Shown: positions 1 through 10,220 of the stretch, in pieces
Layout: every line of letters begins with the position of its first letter
Position numbering within the stretch: the stretch's first letter is position 1
Assembly (NCBI RefSeq): GCF_018991925.1
Contig: NW_024727688.1
Span: 62,001 to 126,000 of the forward strand
Length of the DNA stretch: 64,000 bases
Origin: Homarus americanus
Taxonomy: Eukaryota; Arthropoda; Malacostraca; Decapoda; Nephropidae
Reading direction: 5' to 3'
The notes under the pieces: model-generated
Seen by the model: only the letters and a program-made list of their open reading frames with translations
The model's database searches: none
What the model was told of the DNA's origin: nothing
Position numbers and translations under genes: made by a program

Positions 1-217
1 GTTTGTAGGGTGCGTGTTTGTGCGTTGTGTGGGAGGGTGCGTGTTGTGGGGGGTGCGTGTGTGTGTGGGGGGGTGGTGTGTGGGAGGTGTGTGTGTGTGG
101 GAGGGGTGCGTGTGTGTGTGTGGGGAGGGGTGCGTGTGTGTGGGGAGGGAGGTGCATGTGTGTGGGGAGGGTGCGTGTGTGTGGGGTGCGTGTGTGTGGT
201 GTGTGTGTAAGGTGTGT
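1..217. repeat. GT/GGGTGCGTGT-rich degenerate minisatellite
   Basis: The plus strand is almost free of A and C and is built from irregular units such as GTGTGTGGGGAGGGTGCGTG. Runs of G (GGGG, GGGAGGG) alternate with GTGTGT. It is open in all three plus frames only because its composition excludes stops, so those frames (V, C, G and R only) are not genes. G-quadruplex or Z-DNA formation is possible. The array runs off the left edge of the window. Confidence 0.9.
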
Positions 218-240
218 ATAATAATAATAATAATAATAAT
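218..240. repeat. (TAA)n microsatellite
   Basis: About 7.5 pure TAA units directly follow the GT-rich array, forming a compound microsatellite. Confidence 0.95.
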
Positions 241-298
241 ACACTCGATGCTGTAGTTGATTTATATTGCCATAAATCAAACAAAACCACAGAAAAAT

Positions 299-410
299 AC
301 AAACACAAAAACAAACAAACAAACACACACACACACACACATACATATACATTGCCTTTCCTTCAAGTTCCAAGAATAAAGTCCCCCCCCCCCAAACACA
401 CACACACACT
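299..410. repeat. Compound (AAAC)n/(AC)n with poly-C
   Basis: AAAC-type units lead into (AC)n near 323-341. After a short unique spacer there is an 11-base C run (383-393) followed by another (AC)n. Simple sequence only. Confidence 0.9.
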
Positions 411-2741
411 CCTCTTCATCATGGACCCTAAAACACCTCTACACTGACTCACTCCAAGTTACAATGACTGACTGACAGACTGTTCAGCAAGACTTATCAC
501 CAAGCCTAAGTCGAACTGGCTTGGGGCGGGCTAATGATTCTAGCGGGTCTCGTGTATAGGGTAAAAATTTATACATCTACCAATATATATACATCTAAAA
601 ATACACACAAACAACAACATACCACAAGGTGTCAGATGCACAAACACAAGACTCTCAAGATGCGTAATAAACCCGTTGGCCAATTTGACCTTCGTCCCTC
701 AGCTGTGATCTTGACCTTTCGTCCAGTGAACTACCATTACGATCTTCAAGCTCTATACACCTGACAAGAAAATACTCATCAAACATTCATCTATTCACAC
801 CAACGGAGAGACTTGTGTTGTTACAAGCGACAGGTGTATCATAATTACACCGAGTAATAATAACACCCACAACCTGAACTAATAATAATTCTGGTTGAGT
901 CGAGTACCAAGACACCGAGGTCAATCTTATCATAATAATTAGGCAAATGAGATATTAATTTCGTATGGGCGTAAACTAAATTGTAACTTACAGCGTCCTG
1001 GATGGTAATACAGTTTATAACATGTGTCTATACATATATACACGACTAATTATCCTAATTACAGGGTACAGAGACACTACAGTAATTAAGTCTAAGGTAG
1101 AGTTATTATGTATTCTGGTATTGGTAAAATTAATTCGTCCATATTTGTTGGAGAAAAAAAATGAAGGGAAATAATAACCTTCAACTTTAATTAATATTAT
1201 GGAAGGAAAAAAATACGGAAAAACACCCAGAAGACTTGTGGGAGAAAAAAGTTGCTTCTGCCTACAAACGCTCACAAAAACTCACTTGTATATAAAGATT
1301 CACAATTTATGGGCGAGGCATTATTTTTTTTACGATAGTGAAGCAGACGGGAAATAATAGCTCGGTGGGAGTGATTATAGTTTTGGAAACATTTTTAACA
1401 ATAAACTCTTAATATATGCCTGCGTGAGCCGCGACTCCATAAAACCATCAAACATACAGCAACAGAAACCTGACTTGGAGTGATTTAGTGGAAGATATAT
1501 ATTCTTAACATTAGAATTTATTACCCAACTAAGTGCACCCTTCTGTGCACGTCGGCTCCTCCGATAAAAATCTTTATCTTGTTAATATTATTTTCAAAAC
1601 CCGATCACGGACATTATTCATCAGTAATCAGTTCCCTTAACCACCCACCCACCCACTCGTCTGACCAAAACACACTCCTCGTCCATCTTACACACTTTAG
1701 GCCACCACACGTGATCCTCTTAATCTGACGTTTATTTGGACAATCTTAATCTGTCCAGTCTTGTTGCGCCATACACTGGCTTAGGTAGATGCTTCGTCAA
1801 CATCCTAAGCCACTGTAGACCGGCTTATATATCCTCCACATTTTCACAACTGAATGAATGTAAGTTTAGGTCTGTATAAGGATAGAAGGAGACGTGCGGA
1901 TAAACGAAATCCGGTTGTGTGCAGACGGACGATCCATGTATCATAGACCATATGAGGCGAAATAACCAACCCTGCTCTCCAGCTCTCTTATTTACTACCT
2001 TCTCATCTTCAAGGTCCCGCGTCTCAACCTCCGGCCTCAAGCTGGGGGGTTCTTCCTCACTCCTACTCCTCAAAAATCGAGAAATTGCCTCCGAGACCAA
2101 CTGTTACCAAGGGGTGTCGACTGTTCTTAATGACCGAGTGCGTAATGGCCAAGGCGATAAATTGGACACAAACTCAGTGACCAGAGAAGAAAGTAGACGA
2201 AGCAGGAGTCGCTGCCATACGGTAGAACTGAGACGTGTGCGAGGATAAGTGATTATTATCTGTATCTTGACTCATTTTTCTATCGCAATGAGGATAAACT
2301 TATCGATCATTTCTGGCGCGTACCTCGAGCAGTGACAAGCTGAAAGCGACCATCTTGACTCGCACCTCAAGGTAAAGAATCGACAGGCGTCAATAAACAC
2401 CTCGAATTCGATCTTATGTTTGGTACTCGTAAGGGTCAATATAATACGTACAAGTAATAAGCGTAGACCATTCTGATGCTGTAGGTGTTTTGCGTGCAAC
2501 TTGGTAGTATTAAATACCATGTTTATTTCAGTGTCTAAGAACAAACTTCATATTGCATCGTTTCTAAGCAATATGATCTACAGGCACCATAGAGGAGCAG
2601 CTCAAACCACAAACCTTCCTCGTCACCAGAAGAGTACAGTGAGAGTCAGCACACGAGATTATGGCTGGAAAAAGACTAATATTAAAAGAGAGAAAGTGTA
2701 TGAGTAAAATATAATGTGGTGACTCGGTGGGCGACGGACCT
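411..2741. other. Unique AT-rich DNA, no supported gene
   Basis: There is no tandem structure. Open frames of about 90-110 codons occur on both strands around 1825-2248. The minus one (1825-2100) is charged and protein-like in part but lacks an ATG at its 5' end, and its possible acceptor (CTTGGTAACAG) has a poor pyrimidine tract. No homology is recognised, so no gene is called. Confidence 0.6.
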
Positions 2742-3117
2742 CACTGGGGACGGGTGTGTGTGTGTGAGTTGGGACCTCCAGGCAAGAGGGTGGTAGAGTG
2801 AGGCAGGATAGTGGTGTAGGGTGTTTGAGGAGAGGCCATTCTTTGGTTGGGAGAGACGGTAAATAGGTATAATATAAACAAGAAATTCAAGGAAAAGAAA
2901 AAAAAATAATAATAAATAAATAAAAAACAGAAAAGACGAAGAAAGTTGAATAACAATAAACGATAAATAAGAAGTGTAATTCCGCTCTGTCGAATAATGA
3001 TAAAAAAAACCACTCATAGGACAGAGAAGAAAAATAAATTTTACCCCATTTAAGGTCAACAAATTCTTCGTTCGATCACCGATAGTACTCATTCCGTTCC
3101 AAAGTCCCCTCACTACA

Positions 3118-3432
3118 TCCGTTCCAGCGCCCCCTCCTTCCGTTCCAGCGCCCCTCCTTCCGTTCCAGCGCCCCTCCTTCCGTTCCAGCGCCCCTCCTTC
3201 CGTTCCAGCGCCCCCTCCTTCCGTTCCAGCGCCCCCTCCTTCCGTTCCAGCGCCCCCCTCCTTCCGTTCAGCGCCCTCCTTCCGTTCCAGCGCCCCTCCT
3301 CCGTTCCAGCGCCCCGTTCCCTCCTTCGTTCCAGCGCCCCCTCCTTTCGTTCCAGCGCGTTCCAGCGCCCCTCCTTCCGTTCCCGCGCCCCTCCTTTCGT
3401 TCCAGCGCCCCCTCCTTCCGTTCCAATGCTCC
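3118..3432. repeat. 20-bp GTTCCAGCGCCCCTCCTTCC minisatellite
   Basis: About 16 tandem units of GTTCCAGCGCCCCTCCTTCC, varying by 1-3 bases and with some truncated units. A 265-codon minus-strand frame crossing it reads as G/R/E/T/W-rich repeats (WNGRRGAGTEGG-like). Because the unit is 20 bp and irregular, the frame rotates, so this is not a constrained protein. The core GTTCCAGC recurs in the array at 3767-3850. Confidence 0.93.
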
Positions 3433-3766
3433 CTCCTTTCATGCCTCCCCTTTTTTTTCCTAGCAACCCTCCACTTCACAACCTCTTCCTTTCCAGCGAC
3501 TCAGCATTCCAGCTTCCTCCTCACTTTCAGCACCTCATTCCATTACTTCTCCGTTCCTACAACAAATAATTCCAATATTCCTTCCATCCCCGTAATAGTT
3601 CTTTCCTCTTCCGTTTATCATATTCCATACATTCCATTGTATACCCCGTCCTAATAATCTGTCCGTTTTAGTACTCACACTTATTCACCATTTCCCGCCC
3701 ATGTGGTCTCTCCGTCCCAGCACTCATAACTGTACAGGCAATATCCCATTCATCCCAGCACTACCT
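3433..3766. other. Pyrimidine-rich spacer between two related arrays
   Basis: C/T-rich sequence with scattered CAGC and TTCC words reminiscent of the flanking arrays (for example CCAGCGACTCAGC near 3493). It may be decayed repeat. No gene is seen. Confidence 0.6.
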
Positions 3767-3850
3767 GTTCCAGCACCCCTATAGTTCCAGCACCCCAACA
3801 GTTCCAGCACCCCTACAGTTCCAGCACCCCTACAGTTACAGCACCCCGAC
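3767..3850. repeat. 17-bp GTTCCAGCACCCCTACA minisatellite
   Basis: About five tandem units of GTTCCAGCACCCCTACA. The core GTTCCAGC-R-CCCCT is shared with the 20-bp array 340 bp upstream, so the two arrays appear to have a common origin. Confidence 0.9.
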
Positions 3851-3950
3851 CGTCATAACAACTCGACGGCTACACCACCCTAACACCTCCCCCATCACCA
3901 TTCCTGAAAAGTGTCCCACCTCCATTACCCCTTCCCCTACCTAGCCCGTC

Positions 3951-4204
3951 CCCCTCCCCAGAGTGACCCAAACCCCCCGGGGTGGCCTAGGGTGCCGCCA
4001 CCACCACCAGCGCCGTGTGTCGCTGACGCTAACGAGGGCCCGCCGGTGGTGCCCCCCAAATTACACCTCTGTCGTGACCAGCGCTGCCCCGAGCCACCCG
4101 CCTCATTCCTCACTCTCTCGTCCTTCTCCTCCTCCACCTGCTGTTGTTATTGGCTATGTTGCTGTACCTGCTACTACTGCTTTTGTTACCGCTTATACTG
4201 CTGA
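3951..4204 (+). CDS. Possible Pro-rich exon (very weak)
   Basis: An acceptor-like site (a long C/T tract ending CCCCTCCCCAG) precedes a GC-rich open frame that runs to a TGA at 4202-4204. The first ~50 codons are Pro-rich with a PPPPP run and include VPPKLHLC and CPEPP. The last third is CTG/TTG-type triplet DNA read as Cys/Tyr/Leu, which is typical of spurious translation. A second plus frame and the minus strand are also open here because of the base composition. No donor and no homologue are recognised. It may be only a GC-rich patch. Confidence 0.12.
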
Positions 4205-4450
4205 CATTATTGACTGATGCTGTTCCTGCTTTTGCTCCTAATGCACCATTGTAGTTGTATGGTAAAGCTACGGTTGTTAGAGGCGCTGTTATCATTACTG
4301 ATGCTGTGTTTGCCAGCCGCGCAGCTGCATCTTTTGCTCTCTAATTACCTGCAACCTCTGCTGTCCCCTTGCTGCTGTTGCTTATCTGTCAACCAATGAT
4401 TCTGTTACAACTTTTGCTGTCTCTGCTGATGATGATTCTGTCGCTGCTAC
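4120..4450. repeat. Cryptic CTG/GTT trinucleotide tract
   Basis: Imperfect CTG, TTG, CTA and TTAT triplets dominate without a fixed unit. This explains the Cys/Leu/Tyr-rich open frames over it. A YY1-like CCAATATGGCGCCC lies just beyond at 4471-4484. Confidence 0.7.
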
Positions 4451-4593
4451 ATCATTTCTACAAGTAAGACCAATATGGCGCCCAGATTATAGCCACGTTG
4501 GAGGAAAGGGACAGAGTCAGTACACTTTTCTCACTTAATACCCGGAGTCTCGACGCTTAAGGTGCATGAGTCGGGTTCACTGCCGGAGCCGGG

Positions 4594-4700
4594 TAGGAGG
4601 GGGAGGGGGAAGATGAAGGGAAGGACTTGAAAGGAAAGGGAAGGAGGAGGAGGTGAAAGGGAAGGAGGAGGTAAAAGGGAAGGGAAGGAAGAAAGGAAGA
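4594..4700. repeat. Polypurine AAGGGAAGGAGG tract
   Basis: About 100 bp of nearly pure purine on the plus strand, with repeated AAGGGAAGG and GGAGGAGG words. Confidence 0.85.
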
Positions 4701-5245
4701 GAAAAAAATGTCACTGTCCCATTTCTTACTATCACCTGTTATACTATAGTTCCCACTTTTACTCGTCCTTCTTCTGTCTACAGTTCACTCATTCCATTCC
4801 TCTTTATTGATGCCTTTTCTCTCACTTTCTCTCGACATACAAACAGACATAAATACACTGCAGATAATTTGTGTTATTTCTTGTTAAAAAAAATAAAATA
4901 CAAAAAAAAAGGTAAACGAAATTTATAGAAGACTCAATGATATAATATATTACCATAACAACTAATGTCTTTAAAATATGTCTTCTGAAGTTAGATTATA
5001 GACATTGGCTAATTATAACTATTTACGTTCCTTTGACTGGCTTACATGCCTTAATAACTCTTAATACTTTCTTAACAATTTTGATATTTAAGTCATTATA
5101 TTTAAACTGGGGTAAAAAAATTTATGAATAATTTATTAAGTGGTCAAAAGGTTAAGAGGATAAAGATTAAAAATGTCTTTATAATTTTCGAATTTTTCTT
5201 TTTTTTTTCTTGAGGGATATTTATAATAGTCTTATCTTCCTGTTC
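4701..5245. other. AT-rich unique DNA
   Basis: Mostly A/T with homopolymer runs. No repeat array and no gene-like frame. Confidence 0.65.
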
Positions 5246-5468
5246 TTTGTACTCCTCCCTGTCTGTCCCGCTTCCTGCCTCTCTTCCATCACCCTGTATT
5301 CCTCCCTGTCCATCGTCCTTCCACTACCCCTCCCTATCTCTCCTCCCTGTTTGTCCTCCTTCGTGTCTGTCCTCCTCCGTGTCTGTCCTCCTCCCTTCCT
5401 GTCCTCCTCCCTGTCTGTCCTCCTCCCTGCCTGTCCTCCTCCCTGTCTGTCCTCCTCCCTGTCTGTCC
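5246..5468. repeat. 16-bp GTCCTCCTCCCTGTCT minisatellite
   Basis: Tandem C/T-rich units, with GTCCTCCTCCCTGTCT clearest at 5401-5464. Upstream units are more diverged. Because 16 is not a multiple of 3, the P/L/S/C-rich frames across it are not protein genes. Confidence 0.9.
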
Positions 5469-5480
5469 CTGGCCAGCAGT

Positions 5481-5700
5481 TCGGTCTAGCCTCAGTGGTA
5501 TAATCTGTGTACACCCCAGAGGGAGTCTTCACCCTCACTAGATAAAACCTGAGTCGAATTCCACGGCGGCCTCACAGGTATACTTACGGGGCCAAGGCGT
5601 TGAAATGTGAATGATGGAGGATGATGGTCACAAAAACGTGGCGAAAAAAGACCATAACATCCGCTCCAATGAGAGAACACACACACACACACACACGGGA
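5481..5700 (+). mobile_element. tRNA-promoter SINE-like copy with (AC)n tail
   Basis: An RNA polymerase III A-box-like sequence (TAGCCTCAGTGGTA, 5487-5500) is followed about 50 bp later by a B-box-like sequence (GAGTCGAATTCC, 5551-5562). The spacing is that of a tRNA-derived SINE head. A ~110-bp unrelated body follows and ends in (AC)n at 5677-5696. A clean acceptor stem could not be paired by eye, so it is SINE-like rather than a tRNA gene. It shares the CCTCAGTG box and the GA-TC-AAT-CCA box with the minus-strand copy at 56.2 kb. Confidence 0.45.
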
Positions 5701-5893
5701 AAGACAAAAACCTCCATTTCTAACAAGGGAGTGAGACCTTGTCGAACATGTGGTGGGTTGTGTCGAAGGTTGTGGTGATTGTAATGTTCGATAAGTCTCC
5801 AGGAGCTTCCCGAGGCACAGAGTTATGGAATATATACGTTGCTGAAAATTGGGTAGGGAGGGGGGATTATTCCAACCAGGCGGGAGAACTTTA

Positions 5894-6191
5894 AGGAGAC
5901 AAGACCACTGCTATATTTAGCGTCTTGTGCTGGTGCCATGTTTGAGGATAAAATGTACAAGGACGCGTGAAAATGCTTTATATAAACAAACTGTCGAAAA
6001 ATCAGCTTGCAAATGAAACTTTCTCAGCTAGATTTTGGGGGGGAGATGAAGGGGACCAAAACCAAGGGTATATTTAGCATTTTTTTGCAGTGTTATGTCT
6101 GAGGGTAAAAATACAGAGAGATTTAGAGGGTAATCCCTTTTGTAAACAAGATGAGGAAAGCTCAGACTGTAAATGGAACATGGCTAGCTAG
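5894..6191. repeat. Diverged ~140-bp tandem duplication
   Basis: Copy A (5894-6031) and copy B (6051-6191) align end to end with a 157-bp offset. Shared anchors in the same order are TATATTTAGC, TGAGG-TAAAA, TATAAACAA/TGTAAACAA, AGCT-GCAAATG/AGACTGTAAATGG, and GCTAG. The copies are clearly diverged, with substitutions and small indels, so the event is old. Function is unknown; it may be part of a decayed element. Confidence 0.75.
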
Positions 6192-6384
6192 ACAAAAGGC
6201 AGCTGAAGGCGGGCAAGTCATGCCCTATGTTGAGGGTCTGGTGATCTTGGTGCAGCATGACAAAACCCAAGTAAAGGCCAAAGATAAGCAGATTTGCATA
6301 AAGTCACAAATAGAAGGTGATGTTGCGGCCCACGAGATAAGAATGCCGAGTCTTACGAGCCAAGTCTTGGTCATAGTGTGTTAA
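6151..6384 (+). CDS. Small ORF (77 aa), unrecognised
   Basis: An ATG (6151) in fair context (A at -3) opens 77 codons, ending at TAA (6382-6384). The composition is ordinary, not low-complexity: N-terminal MRKAQTVNGTWLARQK, then a Lys-rich middle. The start lies inside copy B of the duplication, and copy A has no matching frame, which argues against conservation. No domain, signal peptide or splice context is recognised. Confidence 0.15.
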   Translation: MRKAQTVNGTWLARQKAAEGGQVMPYVEGLVILVQHDKTQVKAKDKQICIKSQIEGDVAAHEIRMPSLTSQVLVIVC

Positions 6385-6512
6385 GCCTTGTTGTTTCTCT
6401 GCCAGGCGATCCCAGACCAGCTGTCTCGATGAAGCCTCTTTGTACTTAACCATGATTTTACACTTTCCATTTTGATCTGCGTTATTTAGCTTTGTGTCTG
6501 ACTTTCCTGATT
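6192..6512. other. Unique DNA around a small ORF
   Basis: No repeat structure is seen apart from the end of the duplicated segment. The only notable item is the 77-codon frame listed separately. Confidence 0.6.
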
Positions 6513-6547
6513 GACTGACTGACTGACTGACTGACTGACTGACTGAC
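6513..6547. repeat. (GACT)n microsatellite
   Basis: About 8.7 pure GACT units. Confidence 0.97.
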
Positions 6548-6965
6548 TTCTCTGGGGCTTTTCAACCTCCGTCAATCCCTCGACAAGCCCGTACTAGCCA
6601 GGTTGATGCACAAAATACTATTAACCCTCATAAATATTACCCTATTTTATCCTCACCCCCATTATAACACATTCTCACCCCCATTACAACACACCATAAC
6701 AAAAGGCCATCAAATACATTCTAAATACAGATTCTCGACCTTCAGTACTGATAACTTAAGACATTAAATACTTACGGCCATTGGTAACATACTGAGTCAC
6801 TGAGAAAAAGACATACCTAGACATACGAACTCAAGCCTCTGAACATTAATAAATATGACTGAGAACATAACGTAATTATCCCTAAATTAATCATTATCTT
6901 TGACACTGTAATATTCCCGACTGGCTTTACTGTATGCACAAAATATCATTGGAAAATATGTTGGC
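6548..6965. other. AT-rich unique DNA
   Basis: A short near-duplicate phrase (CACCCCCATTAYAACACA) occurs twice at about 6654-6692. Otherwise nothing is seen. Confidence 0.6.
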
Positions 6966-7138
6966 ATTGGTGAGATAGTGTAGGAGAGGGATGAGAGGGA
7001 GATGGAGAGGAGAGAGAGGGAGAGGAGAGGGAGGAAAAGAAGTGGGATGAGAAGGTTGAGGATCAGTAGGAGGAGAAAGAGGAGGTGGAGGAGGAGAAGG
7101 AACTAGGGAGGAGGAAAGAAGGGAGAGAGAATGAGGCA
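6966..7138. repeat. Polypurine GAGAGG tract
   Basis: About 170 bp of G/A-rich plus strand with irregular GAGAGGGAGA and GGAGGAG words. Minus-strand P/L/S-rich frames over it are compositional artefacts. Confidence 0.85.
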
Positions 7139-9890
7139 GCAACACCTCACTGGACGGTCAACATTTAACTTCCACGGGAGTGTTTGTAAGACCACAGGGG
7201 GGAAGGTTGCCCACCCATCTTTTTTATAGCAACATATATTTGAGAGGGGAGGCCATGGTGGTGTGGTGCTAGCTTTAGATTTTCCTTTATACACATTTTC
7301 TTTTCTTTTTTCTTTACCCACAAAGCAAGAGAGACCTTAAGGGTGTATTTCCACTGAATTTTCTTTGTTATCCATGTATAAAAAATAAATAAAAGCATGT
7401 ATCTTTTTATGTATTAATCTCCCAAATTTATCTTTAACAAACTACAACACAATTCACTCAGTCAGACAGGTCCCCGGCGAGGTCGTGTTTATGGGAGTAC
7501 TACAGTAACATGCGTAAATGCGTAAAAGTACTACGAACTGTCAAAAACATTTTAATTTACGCAATAAACATTAAACTTATCTCATATGTCATTTATCATT
7601 TAATATCGCCCCATACATCAACTTTTAACCTCTGTAATTCATAATAATCTTTCATAAACTGTTATTTATGATCTTTTATGTAATACTGTAATATCATAAG
7701 CTACATGAACAATAATCGTCCCCCCCCCCAAAAAAAAAAGTATCTATCTATCATGTAATATCATAAAGTACAGAGCTATCATGCCGACTGTGAATTTAAA
7801 GTGATCTAATACCTGGTAATGGCCTTACAAATTTGGTTTTGTTTTCCCCTAAATTTTTTTTTTTTACCAGATATTTATTCTTATTTTTATGCCGTTTGGT
7901 TCAATAAATGGCTTAACAATATCGTTATTGTTATATTCTAGACGAAATAAAGAGAGACATTATGGCAACAGGTCAGAGTTAATCATAGTGTGTGTCTAGC
8001 AAAAACAAAAAACAGAGATTTTTTCCACTTTTTAATGTTGACGACTAACTGTTTCGTAATACAATATAACATCAACATGGAAGTGTAAACTATACCAGAT
8101 TAATCCCTTATATTTTAATAGATGGTGTATAGTGTATGATTAACTATGTATAAGTGTTTAAAGACCTGAGTTGCGAATGTTATATAGCAATTATTTTTAA
8201 AAGTTGTTGTTTAAAGTGTAAGGTAATTTAGGGTAGGTGCTTCAGGATGCTAGTTACTGAAGCACACAGAAGCATAATACCACCATGAAAGGATATATGG
8301 AGGTATATTGTATCTCTCCAGTGTATAGAAGCTGTTGTTTGGTGTACAAAGTGACTCGTGTTGATGAGACAAAACAGAATGGATAAAATAATTGTCATTT
8401 TCTACTGTCAATTGTTGTTGGTTTATGTCTGGATTAACTAGATATACAGTACGTGGTTAAAAAGTCATTAGCTGTTGAAATTACACCAACAATCCCTAGT
8501 TTGAAGATCTTATAAATGATGTTGGTCGTTGGTACAAGACAATAAAAACTGAAATGAAAAAGTAAGGTGAGGGACATGTAGGTCACAGAGTACTGTACTT
8601 GCTCTAGGCTGTAACCAACACATCTCACAGTTGGCCACGAAGCTGTGTTGGTCACCGTGAAATATGCTAATTTACCGTAACCTGTATTTTGTTTTTACGG
8701 AAAATTCACCATTTTGACACGTAAAAATGGCAGATTTTTTATTTGTTATCTTAATTTCTCCCCGTCTGACATGGATGAAAAATATGCAAATTCAGTTTTA
8801 ATTTATGCATCAACAGACTTTTTCCCATGATCGTTACCAGATGCAAAAGATTTTTGGCCTTCCGTTTAAATGCAAAATCTATTTTTAAATATGTTTCAAA
8901 TTAGTAGAGGGGTTTGAAATATTACACATTTTGAGTATTGGGGAAAATATTATGAATACATGTCAGTGAATATATTGCCTTAATACACCCGACCATAGAG
9001 ATTATGACACACTAAAGGTATAGTGTTGGGAGAACAGTCCATCCCCACCACCACAACACACGGGCCATGGCCACCTGAACCACTGTCCCGGACAATAATA
9101 ATAATGAAGGTGATGCAGACAGCAGGTGTACCCATTAGGCAGATGCTTCCCCCAGTGGAGTTTCCGGTGTGATTTCAGCTCAGGTGTGTTGCTACATTGT
9201 CTCTCTGTTTCGAAATGGTTTTAATGGTAAGTCTCCTCCAGTTTGTGATTTCCTGCGTCGTCTTTACTGGTCGAGGTTGACAGGAAGCAAGTGAGTCTAT
9301 AACAAATTAGAATTATTATATAGTTATAAATCCTGAATTTTAACATCAACATAAAGTCTTTCTACCTGTGGACACTGAAACAATATGTCGCTCGTCAACT
9401 TCTGTCACTTCTGTTGTAAGTAGTCTTCAAAATTAGACAAACATATTTAATTTACTTTTATGCTCCGTCAACAATAATAATAAAATAATAAAACTATACC
9501 CTATTATTTGTTATATTTTCACCTTATAGAGAAATAAAGTAAAAGACTTGTTATGTGTGTGTCTCAGTTACGAGTTATTTTTGTAATTGAATCCTGCCAA
9601 CTTTCTCTCCACTAAGTATGACATTTCAGCAACTTTTTCCACCTAAATGAAAACAAAAAAAATCATGATCACGAATTATTCACAAGTTGCGTCAGCGCTT
9701 CCTGATTACCGCGTTAAGGGGATAAAAGTTCTCTGAGTGAGTGAGTTGAGTGAGGATTGGTCTTCATGGAGCTTGCCGATGCAGTTAAAAAAAGGTTTGA
9801 GTATAAAATTAAACAGTATCACAGCGCTACAATGTTAAAGTACAGTGAGTGTCGCAACAAGAGCTCTCCTACACAATCTTTTCTCTGTTC
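7139..9890. other. Long unique AT-rich stretch, no gene seen
   Basis: Longest repeat-poor region of the left half. Only short homopolymers occur (C run then A run at about 7720-7739; T run near 7855). No open frame over about 80 codons is protein-like, and no tRNA or transposon ends are recognised. Scattered ATTTGCATA/ATATGCAAAT-type words occur near 8785 and 8870. It may be intron or intergenic DNA. Confidence 0.6.
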
Positions 9891-9924
9891 TAAAATAAAT
9901 AAATAAATAAATAAATAAATAAAT
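9891..9924. repeat. (AAAT)n microsatellite
   Basis: About eight pure AAAT units. Confidence 0.97.
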
Positions 9925-10176
9925 CAAATCTCACCTCGACATACTCTTTTTTTTTTAGCTTTGATGTTTAATCAAGTCACCGTCAAGTCCAGAGTTTCAC
10001 GCCAAACAACATATTCCATTTACTCGTCGGATTTTCACTGCTGGTTCCGTATTTATATGTTTATTTACTGGGCACTACTGATGCAGCCCCGGGAGACGAG
10101 GAGCAAACAAACGGGTCTGTGACGGCACTGACTCATGTGACGTACTGGGGGTGACAGTTCTAGTTCTAACAATGAT

Positions 10177-10220
10177 TCAACCTAACATAACCTATCCTAA
10201 CCTGACCTGACCTGACCAAC
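10177..10220. repeat. Decayed AACCT telomere-like repeat
   Basis: AACCTAACATAACCTATCCT followed by three CCTGA/CCTGAC units. This matches the complement of arthropod TTAGG with substitutions. Confidence 0.65.

Noticed and set aside
1825..2100. 91-codon minus frame with charged segment
   Set aside because: No ATG at its 5' end, poor acceptor, weak donor (GTAGTA), and overlaps a 109-codon plus frame.
2682..3479. 265-codon minus-strand open frame
   Set aside because: Its repeat part is the 20-bp GTTCCAGC array, whose unit length rotates the frame. The remainder is AT-rich Phe/Leu/Tyr sequence.
4465..4490. YY1-type CCAATATGGCGCCC promoter element
   Set aside because: A single short motif without other promoter signals or a gene start nearby.
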